A DNA stretch of 64,000 bases, taken from assembly GCA_047495785.1 (NCBI GenBank), contig JBLDXI010000001.1, positions 4,526,001 to 4,590,000 on the forward strand. Reading direction: 5' to 3'. This stretch comes from Lepidodermella squamata. Taxonomy: Eukaryota; Gastrotricha. Numbering within the stretch: the first letter of the stretch is position 1; each line of letters opens with the position of its first letter. The notes below the pieces were generated by a model. It did no database searches. It had not been told where the DNA came from and saw only the letters and a list, made by a program, of their open reading frames with translations. Of the stretch, positions 13,191 through 24,800 are shown one piece after another. The position numbers were made by a program, and so were the translations under genes.

Positions 13191-13771
13191 GTCTGAAGAG
13201 CTATCGTTGGTTTCCTCAAGTCTTCATTTTTTGTAAGCCTCGAAATCAAGGACCGCCAAACATTTCAAATATAAATCTAAGCGGAAATTAAAATGTGCAG
13301 CGAGGGTTTTCAGGGACCACAAAAGCTTTATTCATTGATTAGAGTCTTACACATCGACTATTTTTCGCAGCTATTATTACGAGTTAAGAAAAATCAATCA
13401 AGATCGAAAAAGAGATTGATACGCCCCACAATACTGGAGTTTAATATCAGAAGAAAAGAGAAATAAATCAACCAAATAGTAGTACAACATATATCTCGTT
13501 TATAACCAGCAAGGCAAGCGCGGTGTTTTAGCATTATTCTTTGTTTGGAAATAGAAAATAGACGCTGGGACAAAACGAAAATAATAATAATAGCACTATT
13601 TTGCTTTTGGCGACGGGTTACATATCTCACAGGAATATAATCAGTATTATTTAGCTGTGACAAGAAGACACAATGATTGACGAAGGATCACAAAAAAATC
13701 AGGTTAACTAATATTAAATGAAAACACGACATAGTTTATTAGATCAAGTCATGGGTTTCTTCGTTACGTGT

Positions 13772-14635
13772 TCAGTTGCGCTTCTTCGAAATGGCAGCAG
13801 TGGCTTGGCCACGCAGGTCCCTGATCTTGTGTTTCGCCTGCTTCAGACCAGCCTTGACCATTTTGTGGATGTTCTCCATGCCCTCGGTGATTTGAGGCTT
13901 GTAGAGCGAGTAGACTTTCGGCAGAGTGAACGCTCCGACAAAGGCCAGAATAGTGAGGAGGCGCAAGCTGAAGTAGCCGCCGACAACTGCGGTGACGTAC
14001 AACAGGACGGCAAATTTGACGGTGTCCAACACCTCTTCGACCATAACGTAATGCTTCAGCTTGTTGACCAAGCGAACGAGGAACGGCAGCGAGCGGTCAG
14101 TCACATTAATGATGTGCTGGCGAATGTTTGATTCATCGAGATCTCCAAAACCAAGGAAAGGGTGGCCGACTTCGGACTTCTGGAACGAGTCGATGATGTA
14201 ACGGTAGATGCGGTACGTGAACGTTGATGTAACAAGGCCGAGAAGCAAGTAAGCCGTCACGACGATCGGATTACAGTAGCAATACAGCACCAACAGCGGC
14301 AAAATGGTGAAGAAAATTACAGCCGTCTTGTAGACATCCTTCCAGACGAAAATATCGTACGCAGCTGGTGGAGTTACTTGACCAAGGTAATCAATGAAAT
14401 GGCAAACAGGGCAGCCATCGTCATCTTGCTGAGCGTTGGTGTGCTTGTGCGATTTTTCCTCGACAACTGGGCTAGCGAGCTTCTTTGGCGACTTGGGTTC
14501 CTCGTGGCGCGGCACTTCTGGAACCACAGGAGCGGCTTCATTGGATTCATCGCCAAACGAAACCAAATCGTCGGCAACTGGAACTTCGGGTTGTTCGGAC
14601 ATCGATGTGGAATCGGGTTGTTCGTACTCCGCCAT
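13772..14635 (-). CDS. Reticulon-family ER-shaping protein, single exon
   Basis: Reticulons bend ER membrane into tubules through two long hydrophobic hairpins. The 287-residue ORF starts at MAEYEQPDSTSMSEQPEVPV. It has an acidic, Pro/Glu-rich N-terminus of about 95 residues, then the reticulon homology domain: YDIFVWKDVYKTAVIFFTIL opens the first hairpin, then FRIYRYI-type residues (TFTYRIYRYIIDSFQKSEVG) and the linker HPFLGFGDLDESNIRQHI. The second hairpin runs around LLYVTAVVGGYFSLRLLTIL, followed by LPKVYSLYKPQI and a basic tail ending SKKRN. I chose this ATG over the upstream in-frame one at 14809 because the conserved acidic start is here and the upstream 58 codons look like untranslated sequence. 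The lack of introns is unusual next to the split PHTF gene. It is reticulon-like; orthology to a numbered RTN is not resolved. Confidence 0.88.
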   Translation of the reverse strand: MAEYEQPDSTSMSEQPEVPVADDLVSFGDESNEAAPVVPEVPRHEEPKSPKKLASPVVEEKSHKHTNAQQDDDGCPVCHFIDYLGQVTPPAAYDIFVWKDVYKTAVIFFTILPLLVLYCYCNPIVVTAYLLLGLVTSTFTYRIYRYIIDSFQKSEVGHPFLGFGDLDESNIRQHIINVTDRSLPFLVRLVNKLKHYVMVEEVLDTVKFAVLLYVTAVVGGYFSLRLLTILAFVGAFTLPKVYSLYKPQITEGMENIHKMVKAGLKQAKHKIRDLRGQATAAISKKRN

Positions 14636-16574
14636 TTCAAATGATATTCGGAATTTAGGTAAAAAGGGTAAAACTACTAAATGTTCTATGAAAAAAGAAT
14701 GAATGAATGATTGAAATTTAGCAGAACCTAAAAACAACCATTCCTTCTCTCTAGACGATGAATAAAGATGATGTAATGTAATGTAATCAACAGGTAACAC
14801 AGGCTTCAAGATTCCGACTTATATCCCATCTTAATGTTTTTGTTGTCAGCGTTATCCTCGTGTATTACAGAGAAACTTGGTTCAAGTTGCTTTCTGGAGC
14901 TATTAGCAAACGCTTGGAATGAAAGGAGGCCGGATACTCACATGAAAAGCACGAAGCTAACGATGAACTGCCTTTTTGGGTCGGAACAGATCCTTGAACT
15001 ATATCCATTCAAGGAGAAGTTTTTGGTTTTTGCTGCCTTGCTAACTAGAAGAAGAATTAGAGCTGCGATGCCGATTGAAAACCGCGAAATAAAACAGCGA
15101 GAAATGGATAAGAAAATAGGGGAAAAGAATGAATGCCAATCGTAATTCTTCGTTAAACGTTTGTCTGCTCAAAGACTTTTCAGGTACTTTTGGGTGCTTC
15201 AAAAACCTCGAAGACAGACGCGTACTGAAAAAGCCAGATGGTGCCGCGCGCGATACTATTATTAAGTCAAGGTCACAGTTTAAATTTTTTTGAAGAATAA
15301 TTTGTAATAGTAAATAATAAAATTTGATCAGTTTAGCCTTGAAATTTACTAATTAAATTTAATGACAAGATCTAACAGTTCAATATTTTTTTAGTTTGCC
15401 CGGATGAGTCATTTCCGAAGACTTCAAATCTCACACCCGATGAGCCCAGAACTCAGTACTGCAGGAGACACAACATTGAGATATACAAGCTATATATGCC
15501 TTTTAGTTTTTTGAGTATGTATATGAGGACTTTTCAGCGATCTAGCGACTTTCGCTGCTTGCTACTTGATTTTTCATTGTACAGTTTCTCTTTACTTGGG
15601 TATTTTGGTTGCGATACGGACAGAACACAGCTTAAAACTTGAAACTGTTAATCCTGATTGAACATGAAGTAGAAATGAGCTTGAATAAACTTGTGTAGAA
15701 TGAGAAAATCGTCAGCTAACATATAGCATCAAAATCTAGTCAAATACTTCATGGTTGAGGCTTGAGGCTATTAGTTATAACCGATTTCACTTTCGAAAAG
15801 CACTTTTGCACAGGTCACAGGCATAGCAAGCCCAGCAATGTTTCCAAAAGTTCCACGCATGGTCATTTCGCGCTGGATATATAATATTTTAAAGCTAATG
15901 ATGCATAATGAAATGCGGATTTTGGAATCAACATATTTCTGTCTACTTGAATTCAACATTACTATCACTATGTACCTACTTACATACTTACATTTTCGCT
16001 GTTCTGTTTTCCCCATTTGTAAATTATCACTCGCAATTACTATCCCCATTCAAGAATATTTAAGCTTATCGTCTGGTAATTTTAAATGTTTCACAATCGC
16101 AAACATTAAATCTATTTGAGAAGTTGGCAGCCTCTATGCAATGGTTCATTCTTGCCCGGCTAAGCTGGATTTCCAGCATTTCCCAGTTCACAGTACACTT
16201 TAATTTCCTTTTATAAGTTTGCCTTTCGTTCAAGGTACATTATGCCAGTTATGACCTCGAATGACCTCAAATTGCCGCATGGTTTTCTGTTGACGCTGTC
16301 AAATATTTCCATCACCTAGCACCTAAAATTCAGGTGCAGATTTAGTCTGGATTGCAGTGTTCATTGTTCATATTTTTGAGCATTTATGTGACTACCAGTT
16401 TTATTTGTACCTCATCAAGCGCAAACCATCAGTTCGTTTTGATTGATCATATTGCGCACGATGATCTGGTAAAAGTATATCTACTTCCGATGTTTGTTAT
16501 CTATCATTCCACATCCGGTGCATAATTTCCATAACCATTAGTTCTCACTCTAGACAGAACTTTATTCCAATGAC
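14636..16574. other. Intergenic region between divergent reticulon and KLHDC9 genes
   Basis: About 1.9 kb of AT-rich DNA separates two divergently transcribed genes, so it should contain both promoters. Several short open frames occur (for example 14834-15145 plus) but none resembles a protein I know. No tRNA-like cloverleaf or repeat was noticed. Confidence 0.45.
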
Positions 16575-17573
16575 ATGTCAGCCGCAGTTTCATGGGATAT
16601 CGTCACCCCTGGCGGACCAGCGCTCTGTAATCACATCGGCGCCTTCATAAACGGCCGCATTTTACTACACGGCGGTGTTTCTCAGAAACGCTCTACCGCC
16701 GCGCTCAATAACTTATACGAAATCAAACCAGATGAAGAGGAAAATGCAGTTTGGCGTGAAATACGCTCACCCGACTCGCCGTCACTCAGCCACCATGCTC
16801 ATTTTACGATATCAGATCGCTACCTAGTCCTCGTAGGCGGCTGGAATGGCAAAGAACGTTCGACTGACGTATTTATTTACGACGCTCAAGATGAAAAGTG
16901 GTTGAAAAAGCCGGTCATCAAAGGATTTCCCGACGGCGGTGGACTCAGCTCTCACACCGTTCTCCCTCTATCGGAGAATGCCGTTTTAGTCGTCGGCAGA
17001 GAGGGCGGATTGAGAACGCAGAGAAGAGCTGGAAGCGCGTTTTTATTAAAATACAAGTCGAACCTATCGGAATTTACGTATGAAGAAGTTCCTCTTGGAA
17101 CTCATTCTCGGTCTTGTCATACGATGTCTTACGTCGCTGGCTATATTTTCATTATCGGAGGTCGCGATAACCATTTGATTGAAGTTCATTCCGGGGTGAA
17201 ACCAGCGCCTTTGAAGCCTATTTTGCCAGCGGCTTACTCGGAGCTTGCGACAAACATTGAAAAGTACGCAGTACTCATGCAAAAAGAACCACCCTGCGTG
17301 AAAGGCCACGTTGCGTTCGTTGCGTGTGGCAACGCGATATTACTGCACGGCGGCGAGTCGTTTGACGGCCGGCAAAAAGACGCGAGGTCAGATTTATTCG
17401 CGTTTAATGTCGCCGGACGCCGCGGTGACTGGTACCGCGTTGCGTGCTCGAACCCTATTGCTCGCGATAGCCATGTTGCGATTGCCTCGCCGAATTACAT
17501 CTTCATTCACGGCGGGTGTGGACCGCGTGGAATTGTCTCTTCCGAGTTGTATCGTCTTAAATTGACGGCGTGA
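16575..17573 (+). CDS. KLHDC9: Kelch-repeat protein, KLHDC9-like, single exon
   Basis: A 332-residue beta-propeller protein built almost wholly of kelch motifs. Paired-glycine motifs appear as GRILLHGGVSQ, LVLVGGWNGKERSTDV, YIFIIGGRDN, AILLHGGESFDG and YIFIHGGCGPRG, each followed by the usual aromatic positions. The block VVGREGGLRTQRRAGSAFLL is what I associate with KLHDC9 (kelch domain containing 9) rather than with BTB-kelch proteins; no BTB or F-box domain is present. KLHDC9 has no settled enzymatic role and probably serves as a protein-binding scaffold. The start is the second of two close ATGs (16570 is in another frame). LSM10 follows 383 bp downstream on the same strand. Kelch assignment is certain; the KLHDC9 label is a family inference. 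Confidence 0.8.
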   Translation: MSAAVSWDIVTPGGPALCNHIGAFINGRILLHGGVSQKRSTAALNNLYEIKPDEEENAVWREIRSPDSPSLSHHAHFTISDRYLVLVGGWNGKERSTDVFIYDAQDEKWLKKPVIKGFPDGGGLSSHTVLPLSENAVLVVGREGGLRTQRRAGSAFLLKYKSNLSEFTYEEVPLGTHSRSCHTMSYVAGYIFIIGGRDNHLIEVHSGVKPAPLKPILPAAYSELATNIEKYAVLMQKEPPCVKGHVAFVACGNAILLHGGESFDGRQKDARSDLFAFNVAGRRGDWYRVACSNPIARDSHVAIASPNYIFIHGGCGPRGIVSSELYRLKLTA

Positions 17574-17956
17574 TGATAAATGAGCGAAAATCTGTGATAC
17601 TTATTTTTTTACTGGCGTTATGAAATTACGACCATAGCATTTTTTTTTATAAATTTAATGATGATTCTTTTTTTTTATATTTCGCTTCGATAACTGATAA
17701 AATTGTTGAACCTATTGATATAAACTCGCCTATTTTTTTACATATTGACTTGCATTTGGTCAAAAAGCCAAATTCCGTTGACCGAAAGAGAGAACTTGCG
17801 ATTTTAAGCTTCCCTATATTTTAGCGAGAAATATTTTGCATGATATTGGTGAAATTGTTGCCTTATTTGTGATATCTGCATGAGTTTTGTACGCATTTAT
17901 TTATTCCGCCTTGCTACCCGTATAGTTTTTTATGGTATTTTCCTGAGTTTGAATTA

Positions 17957-18370
17957 ATGGCATTTACTGTAACAAACACCTTGGTTTGCCTGATCCAAGG
18001 CATTCAAGGCCGAACCGTAGAAATCGACCTTAAAAACGGAACTACCGTCTATGGATTATTGGACGAGGTCGATTCCAATTTAAATTGCCATTTGCGAAGC
18101 GGCTATATCCGCAAATGTCATTTATCGAAAAGCAGTAATGACCGGCAACAGCGCACAAATTTCGACGATTTTTACCTGCAAGGGAAACACATTCGTTACG
18201 TTCATTTGCCTGAAAATGTGTCGATTTACGGCGCGATGCAGCGGACGATTGAGCAGCATGCGAAAATGCACCAGCCTCGAACGAAACCGCGGAAGGCGAA
18301 GGATGAGCAACGAGCAAAGGGCCAGCTTGAAGTCCTAGAGCCTATTATAGCCGATCATATTGATCTCTAA
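17957..18370 (+). CDS. LSM10: U7 snRNP-specific Sm-like protein LSM10
   Basis: LSM10 replaces an Sm D subunit in the heptameric ring of the U7 snRNP, which directs 3'-end cleavage of replication-dependent histone pre-mRNAs in the nucleus. The 137-residue single-exon ORF has the Sm1 motif (IQGRTVEIDLKNGTTVYGLL followed by DEVDSNLNCHL) and an Sm2 motif GKHIRYVHLPENV. That Sm2 form, with YVHLP after the basic GKHIR, is typical of LSM10 rather than SmD1, and SmD1's C-terminal Gly-Arg repeats are absent. The C-terminal 45 residues are basic and charged with a QPRTKPRKAK stretch. It lies 383 bp after the kelch gene and 433 bp before XPB, all on the plus strand. An SmD1-like paralogue is the alternative, but it fits less well. 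Confidence 0.85.
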   Translation: MAFTVTNTLVCLIQGIQGRTVEIDLKNGTTVYGLLDEVDSNLNCHLRSGYIRKCHLSKSSNDRQQRTNFDDFYLQGKHIRYVHLPENVSIYGAMQRTIEQHAKMHQPRTKPRKAKDEQRAKGQLEVLEPIIADHIDL

Positions 18371-18803
18371 AACCTATATAGCGATGATTGTGAATGCCTC
18401 AATTTTTGTGATCACCGATTTGTGCATGGATTTTGTTGGAAGAACCACGAATGACTTTTGAAGAAAAAATCTCCAATAAATTACAAATTTTTCCACCTCG
18501 TTGATTATTGAATCACCGTTTCTCGTTTTCAAATATGCAAAAACTAAGATTTGGTTAGAGGAAGATTTTTCATAGCTGATCCAATTTTGTTAATTTTTGA
18601 CGGGCTCCAGTTGGATTTCAAACCTTGAATTTCAAATCGTTATACATTTTTAAATTCTGTACAAAATATCTGGAAATTGAAATTGCATCTCTAAAACTTT
18701 ACTTACTCTAACTTCCAACTTGTTATTCTAAATTTAATTCAAGTTTTCACTAATTTTAATTTTGACTTTATACATTCTTAGATTTTACTTTTGAGTTGAG
18801 TTT

Positions 18804-21800
18804 ATGTCAAATACTTCGAAAGTAAAATCTTCGGGCACGGTGGTTCCGAAGAAAGACCAGCCGCCGGTTAAGAAACCACGCGTGGCCACCGGAGCCGGGC
18901 CTGGCCGCAAGAAAGGCCTAGCATCAGGCGCGTCTTTCGGCGCAACATCTGCGTCTGGGAATGACGAAGAAAGCGGCGGATCTGAACGCGTTCAAACCGC
19001 CCAGGACATTCTCGCCGAGTTGAGGGCGGTTGCCGAGGCAGAGGCGCGTGAAAACGCGGCGGCCAACGACGACAGCAATGAACCGGACGAACTCGGCAAT
19101 GATTCTGGTAAGTTCTTTCCTAAACACTAAATCTGACGAGCAGCATTATTTCAGTCTAAAATCGCTATCACAACGCTTTGAAAAACTCGAGAAAATTGTG
19201 CAACAGGGAATAAAATCTGCGTCCGGTCTAATTAGCATATTCAAATGATGAATTCGAATTCTGGGATTTTTTCACCTATTTTATAAAAATAAAGGTGAGC
19301 TCTTAAATTCTCCAAAATTTACCTGCCGATCCAGATTTATCTGGCGAAGGTTTGAAAAAATCCCTTTTTGGACGAAAGCCAAATTTTCAAAAAAAAAATA
19401 GTTCTGTCCTAATATAGGAATTTAGGAATTTTTCGCGGGAAATGTTTAGCCTTTTTCGGGTTTAATTCTGATTTTTTTCTCCATTTTTTAGCAGTTGCCG
19501 TTCCATCAGCTGCGAGCCGCCACCTAGAAGCGCGTGATGAGTGTAAACGCGACGAATTCGGCGCGCGGGATTACCGTGATCTTGAGTTGAAGGAAGACCA
19601 CGGATCGCGGCCGTTGTGGGTGACGCCCGATGGAACAGTCTACCTTGAGGTTCAATCGCCTGTCTACAAGCATGCGCAAGATTTCCTGGTCGCTATTGGC
19701 GAGGTAATGAAATTATAGGAATTTATTGGACTTCGATTATTTTACTGATGTGATGAAAATTTATTTGAAAATCATGTCAAAGCCTGAGTTATCTTCGAGG
19801 AGCATATGAAATGTGAACCATTTCTAGTACTTGATCACATTTCCCACTACGAATCGGGAAATGCTTGTAAACTTGCAGTCAATCGCGTAAATTCACTTGA
19901 AAATATTCGACGAGTCCATCAGCTAACAGTTGCTGTTGTTTCGAGCCGAATTTTTCGGAGTAGAAACGATCAGGATCGAGGCAATTGATTTCCGCAACAT
20001 TAAGGTCGCCTTCATTTTACGAAACAGATACGGTCCCTTGAACGTGGCATTTATTTCCCGGCGATTCTTGTCTCTGAAACTAAATTCTGGAGAAGTGAGT
20101 GTTGATATTGCCAAGAATTTCGGAAGGACTCTTTTCAATAAATCTAACAACGTGGTGAATTGTTCTGCGCCACACCATGTTAATGATCATATTGTCGATG
20201 GAGCACTGGGTCCATGCAACGCGGTAACAAATTAGATTGTCCTTGATAGTTTCATAGTTTCAGGGAAGAAGTTGTTATTTCGGGTCTAACAGGATATGTA
20301 AATGGGGCCGTGATTGCAATTTTCGACGGAAACGCTGCGAAGCTATTCCTCGAGAGACTTGCCTTGAAGGCGTTGGCAGGTCGCAACTGATCGATTTAAG
20401 ATAGTGATAGAGTGGGGATCGAGTATTTGCCTTCTTTGATTCGAATTGTGTATAGGAGAGAAAAAGTTCTGGTATACCAGCCCTCATTTTCCGATAAGAC
20501 TGGATTTTCAAGTTTAACTTTAAACGTGACGGCATCATGATTCGAGAAGATGAACGGACAATTTACATCGATGTCATGAATAAGAGATACGTTGTCATTT
20601 TGCGGAAAGAGTCTTAATTTGTCTTGGGCGAATGTCCTTGCCGCAGGAAATGGTGCAAAGCTCGCTCTTTTGAAACACGTACTCTTCGAGGACTATCTGG
20701 TGATCCAGTATTGAAAGGAAACAGCCACGGAAGATTTCTAGAATAATATCCTTTTTGAAGCCACCATTGTGTTTTTCGATTCGACTATTTTGAAGCAAGG
20801 TTTCTCAGCTTTTTCATCCTGAAGGGAATTGATTAAAGATGAAACTAAAGATTTTAAAAATTCGTGCCTGAGGTCGTAAAATTGAATGCTGAGAGGTCAT
20901 TAAAACCTTTAATTAAATCGCAAGGATTCACCGACGAGAAGGCGTCACCACCTCTTCCAAATGGGCGACAACTGGTGACAAACGGGCACAAAAAGACTCT
21001 GTTAAAACGCAAGGTGAACAAAATTAAAATTTCAAGCAAATAAGGCTTACGGTCAGTGAAATAGTCCTATGGAGACTGTCCCGTAAAAGAGCTGAAATTA
21101 GCACAAAAAGGAAAAGATGATTACGTTGTCTGTGTCATTAATTCGCTAGCACCACCTTCCAAGCTAGATTTGCCATAACGGCTGACGATCCAAGACATGA
21201 AATGAGGTGTTTTATTAATTGTCTATTAGATACACAAATAATATGCTTTGCAAAAAGTTGAAACATCATGCTTTTGGGCGACAACCGAAATTCTCATTAA
21301 ACACTTACTAAAAATTGTTACTTATCCTTCTCGAATGATCATTAATTTGTTTCAATTTCCAGCCTCAATGCCGAACACATCACATTGAAGAGTTCAAGCT
21401 GACCGCCTATTCGCTGTACGCTGCTGTTTCAGTCGGTCTCGAAACGCACGATATCATCGAGTACCTGGGCCGTCTGTGCAAAACCTTCCTGCCCGATGAA
21501 GTCAAGGAGTTCATTCGAGCGTGCACCATGTCGTACGGCAAGTTCAAACTCGTCCTGCGCCAGAATCGCTACTTCGTCGAGTCGAACCACCCGGCTGATA
21601 TGCAGAAAATTCTCAAGGACCAAGTCATTCAGCAGTGCCGCAAGGTTGTGACGGCGGATGGCGACGAACGGCCGGACTATTCGAGCGGCCCCCTGCCGTA
21701 CGGGCTCGATGAAATTTTCGGCAATTCAGCCGCGTCGAAGGAGAAGGGCGCCGAGGAGAAGCCGAGTGATCAGGGCGAGAATGGCGGGGCTGAAGCGGGC

Positions 21801-24800
21801 GATAAGTCGCAGGTGCCGGATGACATTGCGAATATGCTCGATAAAATGGACGCCCCTGAGGATGATGCTGATCTCGATCTCGCCCGAAGAGTCGTATCTT
21901 TCGAGGTGAATTTCCAAATATTTTGAATATTGAATATTTTTTAAATATAATTTGACATTTTTTGAAATTAATCGATTTCGATTTAATTAAAAAAAAATTA
22001 AATTGATGATTTAAAATTTCGATTTTTGCTTTCGATATCGATTTTCTTCATCGATAATGAGTATTTAGGAAAAAAACTTGGCATACCTAAAATCCATCCC
22101 CTCGGAAAAATTTAAAATCAGCAATTATTGAAGTTTTATTTATAATTGATTATTCATGGATAACTTGCAATTTTCTATTTTTTTTAGGTTGAGGAAAGTC
22201 AAATCGAAGCCTTGCAAAAGCGATGTATCGAGCTTGATTACCCTCTACTAGCCGAGTACGATTTCCGAGCCGACGTCAGCAACGCGGATTTACCCATCGA
22301 CCTAAAACCGTCCGCAATTCTGCGTCCGTACCAGGAGAAAAGTCTTCGAAAAATGTTCGGCAACGGCCGCGCCCGATCCGGAGTCATCGTACTGCCGTGC
22401 GGTGCCGGTAAAACCCTAGTCGGGGTGACTACAACCTGCACCATCCGAAAGCGCACCCTCTGCCTAGCGACGAGTGGCGTGTCAGTCGAGCAGTGGCGCC
22501 AGCAGTTCAAAATGTGGTCGACCGTCGACGATGCGCACATTCGGCGGTTCACGGCCGATGCGAAGGAACGCGCGCCGTTGGACAACACGCCGTGCTTGTG
22601 TATTTCGACGTATTCCATGCTCGCGCATAGCACGAAACGGTCCTACGAGGCTGAGCGTATGATGGACTGGTTGAAGAACCAGGAATGGGGCTTGCTACTC
22701 CTCGACGAGGTCCACACAATTCCTGCTAAAATGTTTCGAAGGTTTGTGAAATTTTATATTATTAGTCATATTATCAATTTCGAGAAATATTTTTGGGCGG
22801 AAAATGACCAAGTTGAATTTTAGTCTTGAGTGAGGCTATTTTGAAATTTTTTAACAATATACTTTCAATACTCCTTTGGTTACATTTTCTTACTGACATT
22901 TTCCAAGATTCTGATTCTAAAAATTGCAAAACAGTTGCGAAATTTTTTTTTTATTTTCTAACAATTTTCCTGCAATTGGGATTAAGGAAGTTTTTGGCGC
23001 TGTTCGTCCATGTGCATTCGTTTGATTTTCAATATCGAGGTCTCGATTGTTGACTAAATCTGTCGAAAACATCGTTAATTGAAATTTCCTGATCAAGTCA
23101 ACCTTCAGCAGTAATGTTTTTATTTCATATATCATTCCAGAGAAAAATTCAGACGAAGGCTTTGCGTCAAAATAGAATAAAATCGTATTTATATTAATTC
23201 TAAAAACGTATGGCGTTCAGAGCGAGTCGAAAAATTGGCGAAGAAAGCTTCTCAATATAGTATATAAGACACCGTGGTAAGTGAAAGGATGAGTTGAAAG
23301 CTATCGCTAGGAAGAATTCCACTCGTGTATAAAAAAAATGGGTAACTATTTTGAAATTTTTCACGTCGATTTGCGACGGCCGTTGCTGCTGCCAAGCGAC
23401 GATGAACTGCCCTTCTCGTCGTCGGATTTCAGCAGTTCAGCGCTTAACGGTATAATCTGAGGTGAGGCGAGAGCAATGCCAGCGGGGGTCTCCTTCATTT
23501 CCTCAATAATGCGACAATCGCTATTAGACGAGCCGCCGTTATTTAAAAGCTCCGTGATCTCCTTGTTCGTAGATACAAAACTGATTTTTCGATAAGCGCT
23601 CGGGCCGATTTTCAGCGTTTTTACGGCATGCAGCATTTTGTCAAGTAGAATGCCTTTTAGTCCGACGATTATGAACGGGTATGATGCGGAGAGCGCTCCT
23701 ATAATCGAATAAAATCATTACAAAAATTGAAAAATAACAAAAAATTCAATTTTAAACCTTTTTTCGGCGGATTTTTCGCGAGTTGGAAAATTGCCATGAT
23801 AGTTGCGAAATCGATTTCCCGCGTTTCACTGCAGTCAATCACAACCGGGCCAACGTAACTGCCCGTTTTAGCCCATAATTTCTTGATCGAATCCGCACAT
23901 GGGTACCGCAGCTCACCCGCGGCCATTGTCACTAGTAGGCACGTGTGATTCGAATACGGCACAATCCTCGATTCAACAGCCGTAGTCGCCACTCGGATAG
24001 ATCTCATGCTTAGAATTGCGCTGATTACCAGCGCCGCAACAACTCCAACCAAGATTCCGTATTCGATATCGAGAAGCAGGCACGCGATAAATGTGATAAC
24101 TGTGGGGAACATGTCCACCTTATTAACGCGCCAAATCATCTTCGCCATGTGAATTTCAATCATTGATAACGCGGCTGCGATGACAACAGCGGCTAGGCAC
24201 GATTTGGGGACGAAGGGCAGCGTTGAATCGGCAATAGTAGCCGCAGCTATGAGAACTAGCAGCGACGTGAACACACTGCATAGTTGCGTTTTAACCTCAC
24301 ATTGGCTGTTCAACGCGGATCGAGTAATAGATGAAGAGCTTGGGTAGGCGTTGAAAAATGCGCCGATCACGTGGGCCACGCCACACGCCAACATTTCTTG
24401 ACTCGCGTCGATCGAATAGCCGTTTTTCTGAGCGAGAGCGCGGCCGATTGCTAACAGCTCGATAGTCGCGATTAACGGAATTATAATAATCCCAACCCCG
24501 ATATGACCCATCACTTGGCCGAAGGAAACATGTTCCGTAGTCGAATTTCCCGTCGAATTTTTTTCCGTATTTTTCTTGATGTAAATGCCATCGAAGGGCG
24601 GGACTTCCGGCTTCGGGAGACCCCGAGGAACAGGCCCGGTCAGGGTGAGCCCCTTGCCCTTCTTAACAGGCCCCGGTTTCACTTCAAAAGCGGTGCAATT
24701 CATCGTGGAATTCATCGAGCAATTCACATTTGATGGGGTCGAAATTGCGGTCGCAGAAGTTGACGTCATTGAATACGCGATTCCAGCCGAGACTATAATT

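Noticed and set aside
14834-15145. 103-codon plus-strand ORF upstream of the reticulon gene
   Set aside because: No motif, no splice context and composition like the spacer; it lies in the presumed promoter region.
15771-16049. 92-codon minus-strand ORF in the reticulon-KLHDC9 spacer
   Set aside because: No recognisable domain or neighbour support; expected by chance in AT-rich DNA.
17574-18803. KLHDC9-LSM10-XPB as a three-gene operon
   Set aside because: Same strand, but gaps of 383 and 433 bp are wider than usual operon spacing, and only XPB shows an acceptor-like TTCTTAG before its ATG.
22474-22662. Open frames antisense or out of frame to XPB exon 4
   Set aside because: These are shadows of the conserved helicase exon.
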